Shown here: piece by piece, positions 62,372 through 64,000 of the stretch
Position numbering within the stretch: position 1 is the stretch's first letter
Layout: each line of letters opens with the position of its first letter
Origin: Lepidurus packardi
Lineage: Eukaryota; Arthropoda; Branchiopoda; Notostraca; Triopsidae
Reading direction: 5' to 3'
Length of the DNA stretch: 64,000 nucleotides
Assembly (NCBI GenBank): GCA_023053545.1
Contig: JAKZAN010000183.1
Span: 1 to 64,000 of the forward strand
Notes under the pieces: generated by a model
Databases searched by the model: none
Told to the model about the DNA's origin: nothing
What the model saw: only the letters and a program-made list of their open reading frames with translations
Position numbers and translations under genes: made by a program

Positions 62372-63472
62372 ATGGAAGCCCTAGATATTTGGTTTGACTT
62401 CTATGGTCCCGGTCGAGTCGTCTTAGCCGCCTCGAAGTTTCTGCATCTTTACGATATTGCCCAGACACAAAAAGGGAATATTAATAATGAGATAGTTTTT
62501 CGTGAGGAATCTTCAGATATAACATGTATGAAGTCAAAAGGCCGCTGTCTCGCCGTAGCAGCCCATCACAGTCACATTTCATTTTATGCCGATAAAGAAC
62601 TGAGAGTAACTAGAAAGATCAATCAGAATAGTTTATGCAACCAAAGAGTGGATGGCATGGATTGGGATACTGTGTCATCCCCTAGATCCCCATATCTATA
62701 TGTGGCATCTTCTTACGATCCGTTTCGACCAAATGATATAGCACACCTTAAATAGCCCCATTCATTGCTGAGTCTATTTGATCTACGTGCCTCCAATCCG
62801 CGGGTGTCCTAACTCTTTATGCCAGGTAGCAATTAGCTGAACAGTGTCAGTGTAAATCCTTACAATCCAAACTACTTAGCTCTAGGAACTAGAAATGGAA
62901 GTGTTGAGATATTGGATGTTCGGAGTTTTAAGATTTTTAACTCAATAAAAATAGATTCATCAAGCAGTAAAATGGATAAATTTATGGGGATTTCGTGGGA
63001 AAGAATGCAAGGTTCCACCTGTTTATTGACTTCAAACTCTAGTGGGCTTGTAGCAGCCTTGGCGAATACAACTCTTACTTCCTCCTACCATCAAGATTTT
63101 CCTTCTCCATAGTATGTCTTTTATGAACATCTCAAAAATAGATGTATACTTAAGTCTGTCTGGAATGATAATACAGAAACCTTAATTCTATGCTGCAACA
63201 GACCCATGATATCCTGGGAAGAATAAGAAGAATTAGGAAGACTAAGTGAGAGCACAATAGAAGTATGGAGACTACATGATAAAGGCCTCAATTCGAAAGA
63301 GTTAGTCTTGGAAGAGGAGAAAAGAGCATATAGAGGAGGAATGATAGGTGTAAACTCAGAGGGTGGGAACATTCTAAGTCTTAGCAAAAAAGGATAGATG
63401 AAGATTTGGAGTTGGGGATGTCAGGAGGAGGAAGAAGAAGACCGATTAGGGGGGCTGGGCCTTTTGAGATGA
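62372..63472 (+). CDS. WD40-repeat-like protein, 366 aa
   Basis: Open from ATG 62372 to TGA 63470-63472. Beta-propeller-like blades are readable: GRVVLAASKFLHLYDIAQ, GRCLAVAAHHSHISFYAD, then LLSLFDLRASNPRVS, VSVNPYNPNYLALGTRNGSV followed by EILDVRSFK, STCLLTSNSSGLVA, and SEGGNILSLSKKGEMKIWSW at the end. Blade endings with Asp/Arg and Trp-like positions suit degenerate WD40 repeats. The specific family is not recognised; propellers are generally scaffolds. An upstream exon may be missing. Confidence 0.65.
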
Positions 63473-63875
63473 AGTGGTAAGGATGGTGTGTGATTTAGAG
63501 TGTTATTGAGATAGATGGTTGTATGAGAATAGAGGAAGAGTAAGGATGGTGGAATTTGTGGATTATGTTGTGAATGATTGGAGTGAAGTATGATCCAATA
63601 TATCTGAACTCAGGAATGTTAAAAACAATAGATCCTATACTCCTCTATACTTTCATATATCGCCTTACTTGTCCAGCACTCTTCTATTTAATCTATAAAT
63701 ATATTATCGATGTATTGTTCTCGTCTTCGCGTATTTCAGTCCTTTCTGCTTATTCATCTCTCACCCAAAATATTCATATCATCACAATTGTTTAGCATAC
63801 TTCGCCTTATTATTCTTCTTCCAAAGAAGCTAAAACATTAATCTCATCAGATACATCTATCAACCTCATACAGGA
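63473..63875. other. Intergenic, convergent
   Basis: About 400 bases between the stop of the WD-like gene and the stop of a leftward gene entering from the right edge. No feature recognised. Confidence 0.45.
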
Positions 63876-64000
63876 TCAGTCCGTATCGTTTTTTAGAGTC
63901 ATGCCTCTTCTGGCGCGACTCGCCTCTCCCATCATCTATTCAAATTGCCTTAACAGAAATCTTCGCCTCTCCAGATGATCTTCTCTGCCTTGCTTGCCGA
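63876..64000 (-). CDS. C-terminal fragment of a leftward gene, truncated by the window
   Basis: The last 125 bases carry a TGA-ended frame (stop 63876-63878) whose visible end reads GKQGREDHLERRRFLLRQFE, then EMMGEASRARRGMTLKNDTD. It is highly charged and helix-like, typical of a coding C-terminus. The other frames contain stops or unlikely sequence. Too short to identify. Confidence 0.45.

Overview
The window is one end of a ciliate somatic (macronuclear) chromosome. It opens with 233 bases of pure C4A2 telomere repeat, and the rest is densely packed with protein genes on both strands. Most genes contain in-frame TAA and TAG, and TGA is the only stop I need. At strongly conserved positions (RNA polymerase III subunit 2, Trm9, SRPK) TAA/TAG falls where Glu is expected, while conserved Gln uses CAA/CAG. 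This is the peritrich nuclear code (UAA/UAG = Glu; Vorticella, Campanella, Carchesium relatives), so I infer an oligohymenophorean peritrich or a ciliate sharing that code. All genes here were read that way. Introns are GT-AG, mostly 23-125 nt.

Left part (0-12 kb): telomere, a short subtelomeric spacer, a tiny spliced gene, two genes of unknown function, then a cluster of two proteins with tandem cyclic-nucleotide-binding-type domains in opposite orientation around a 14-3-3 gene. 12-25 kb: an OSCA/TMEM63-type channel, a B-box/LRR protein, a small helix-turn-helix protein, an NRF-6-type membrane acyltransferase and a MORN-like protein. 25-34 kb: Rab21-like GTPase, RNA polymerase III second-largest subunit, a PAP2 lipid phosphatase, a PH-domain protein and a second B-box protein.

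34-41 kb holds the most striking gene: an uninterrupted reading frame of about 2,080 codons encoding coiled coils, an alveolin/articulin-like Glu-Lys-Val-Ile repeat block and a C-terminal kinase-like domain that has lost its catalytic residues. 42-64 kb: SRPK kinase, Trm9 tRNA methyltransferase, a PX-domain sorting nexin, a tiny OXLD1-type protein, a Bax-inhibitor-1 family membrane protein, an FMN reductase, a reticulon-like protein with a 23-nt exon, a CAMK/MARK-type kinase, a dual-specificity phosphatase, a Ulp1/SENP SUMO protease, a WD-like protein and unknowns.

There are no operons or bacterial-type mobile elements. Neighbouring genes are mostly functionally unrelated, as expected for a eukaryotic chromosome; the CNBD/14-3-3/CNBD cluster is the one grouping that looks meaningful. 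I saw no rRNA, tRNA, CRISPR or recognisable transposon. Product names come from motifs read by eye; exon boundaries come from splice consensus plus frame continuity and have not been checked against RNA.
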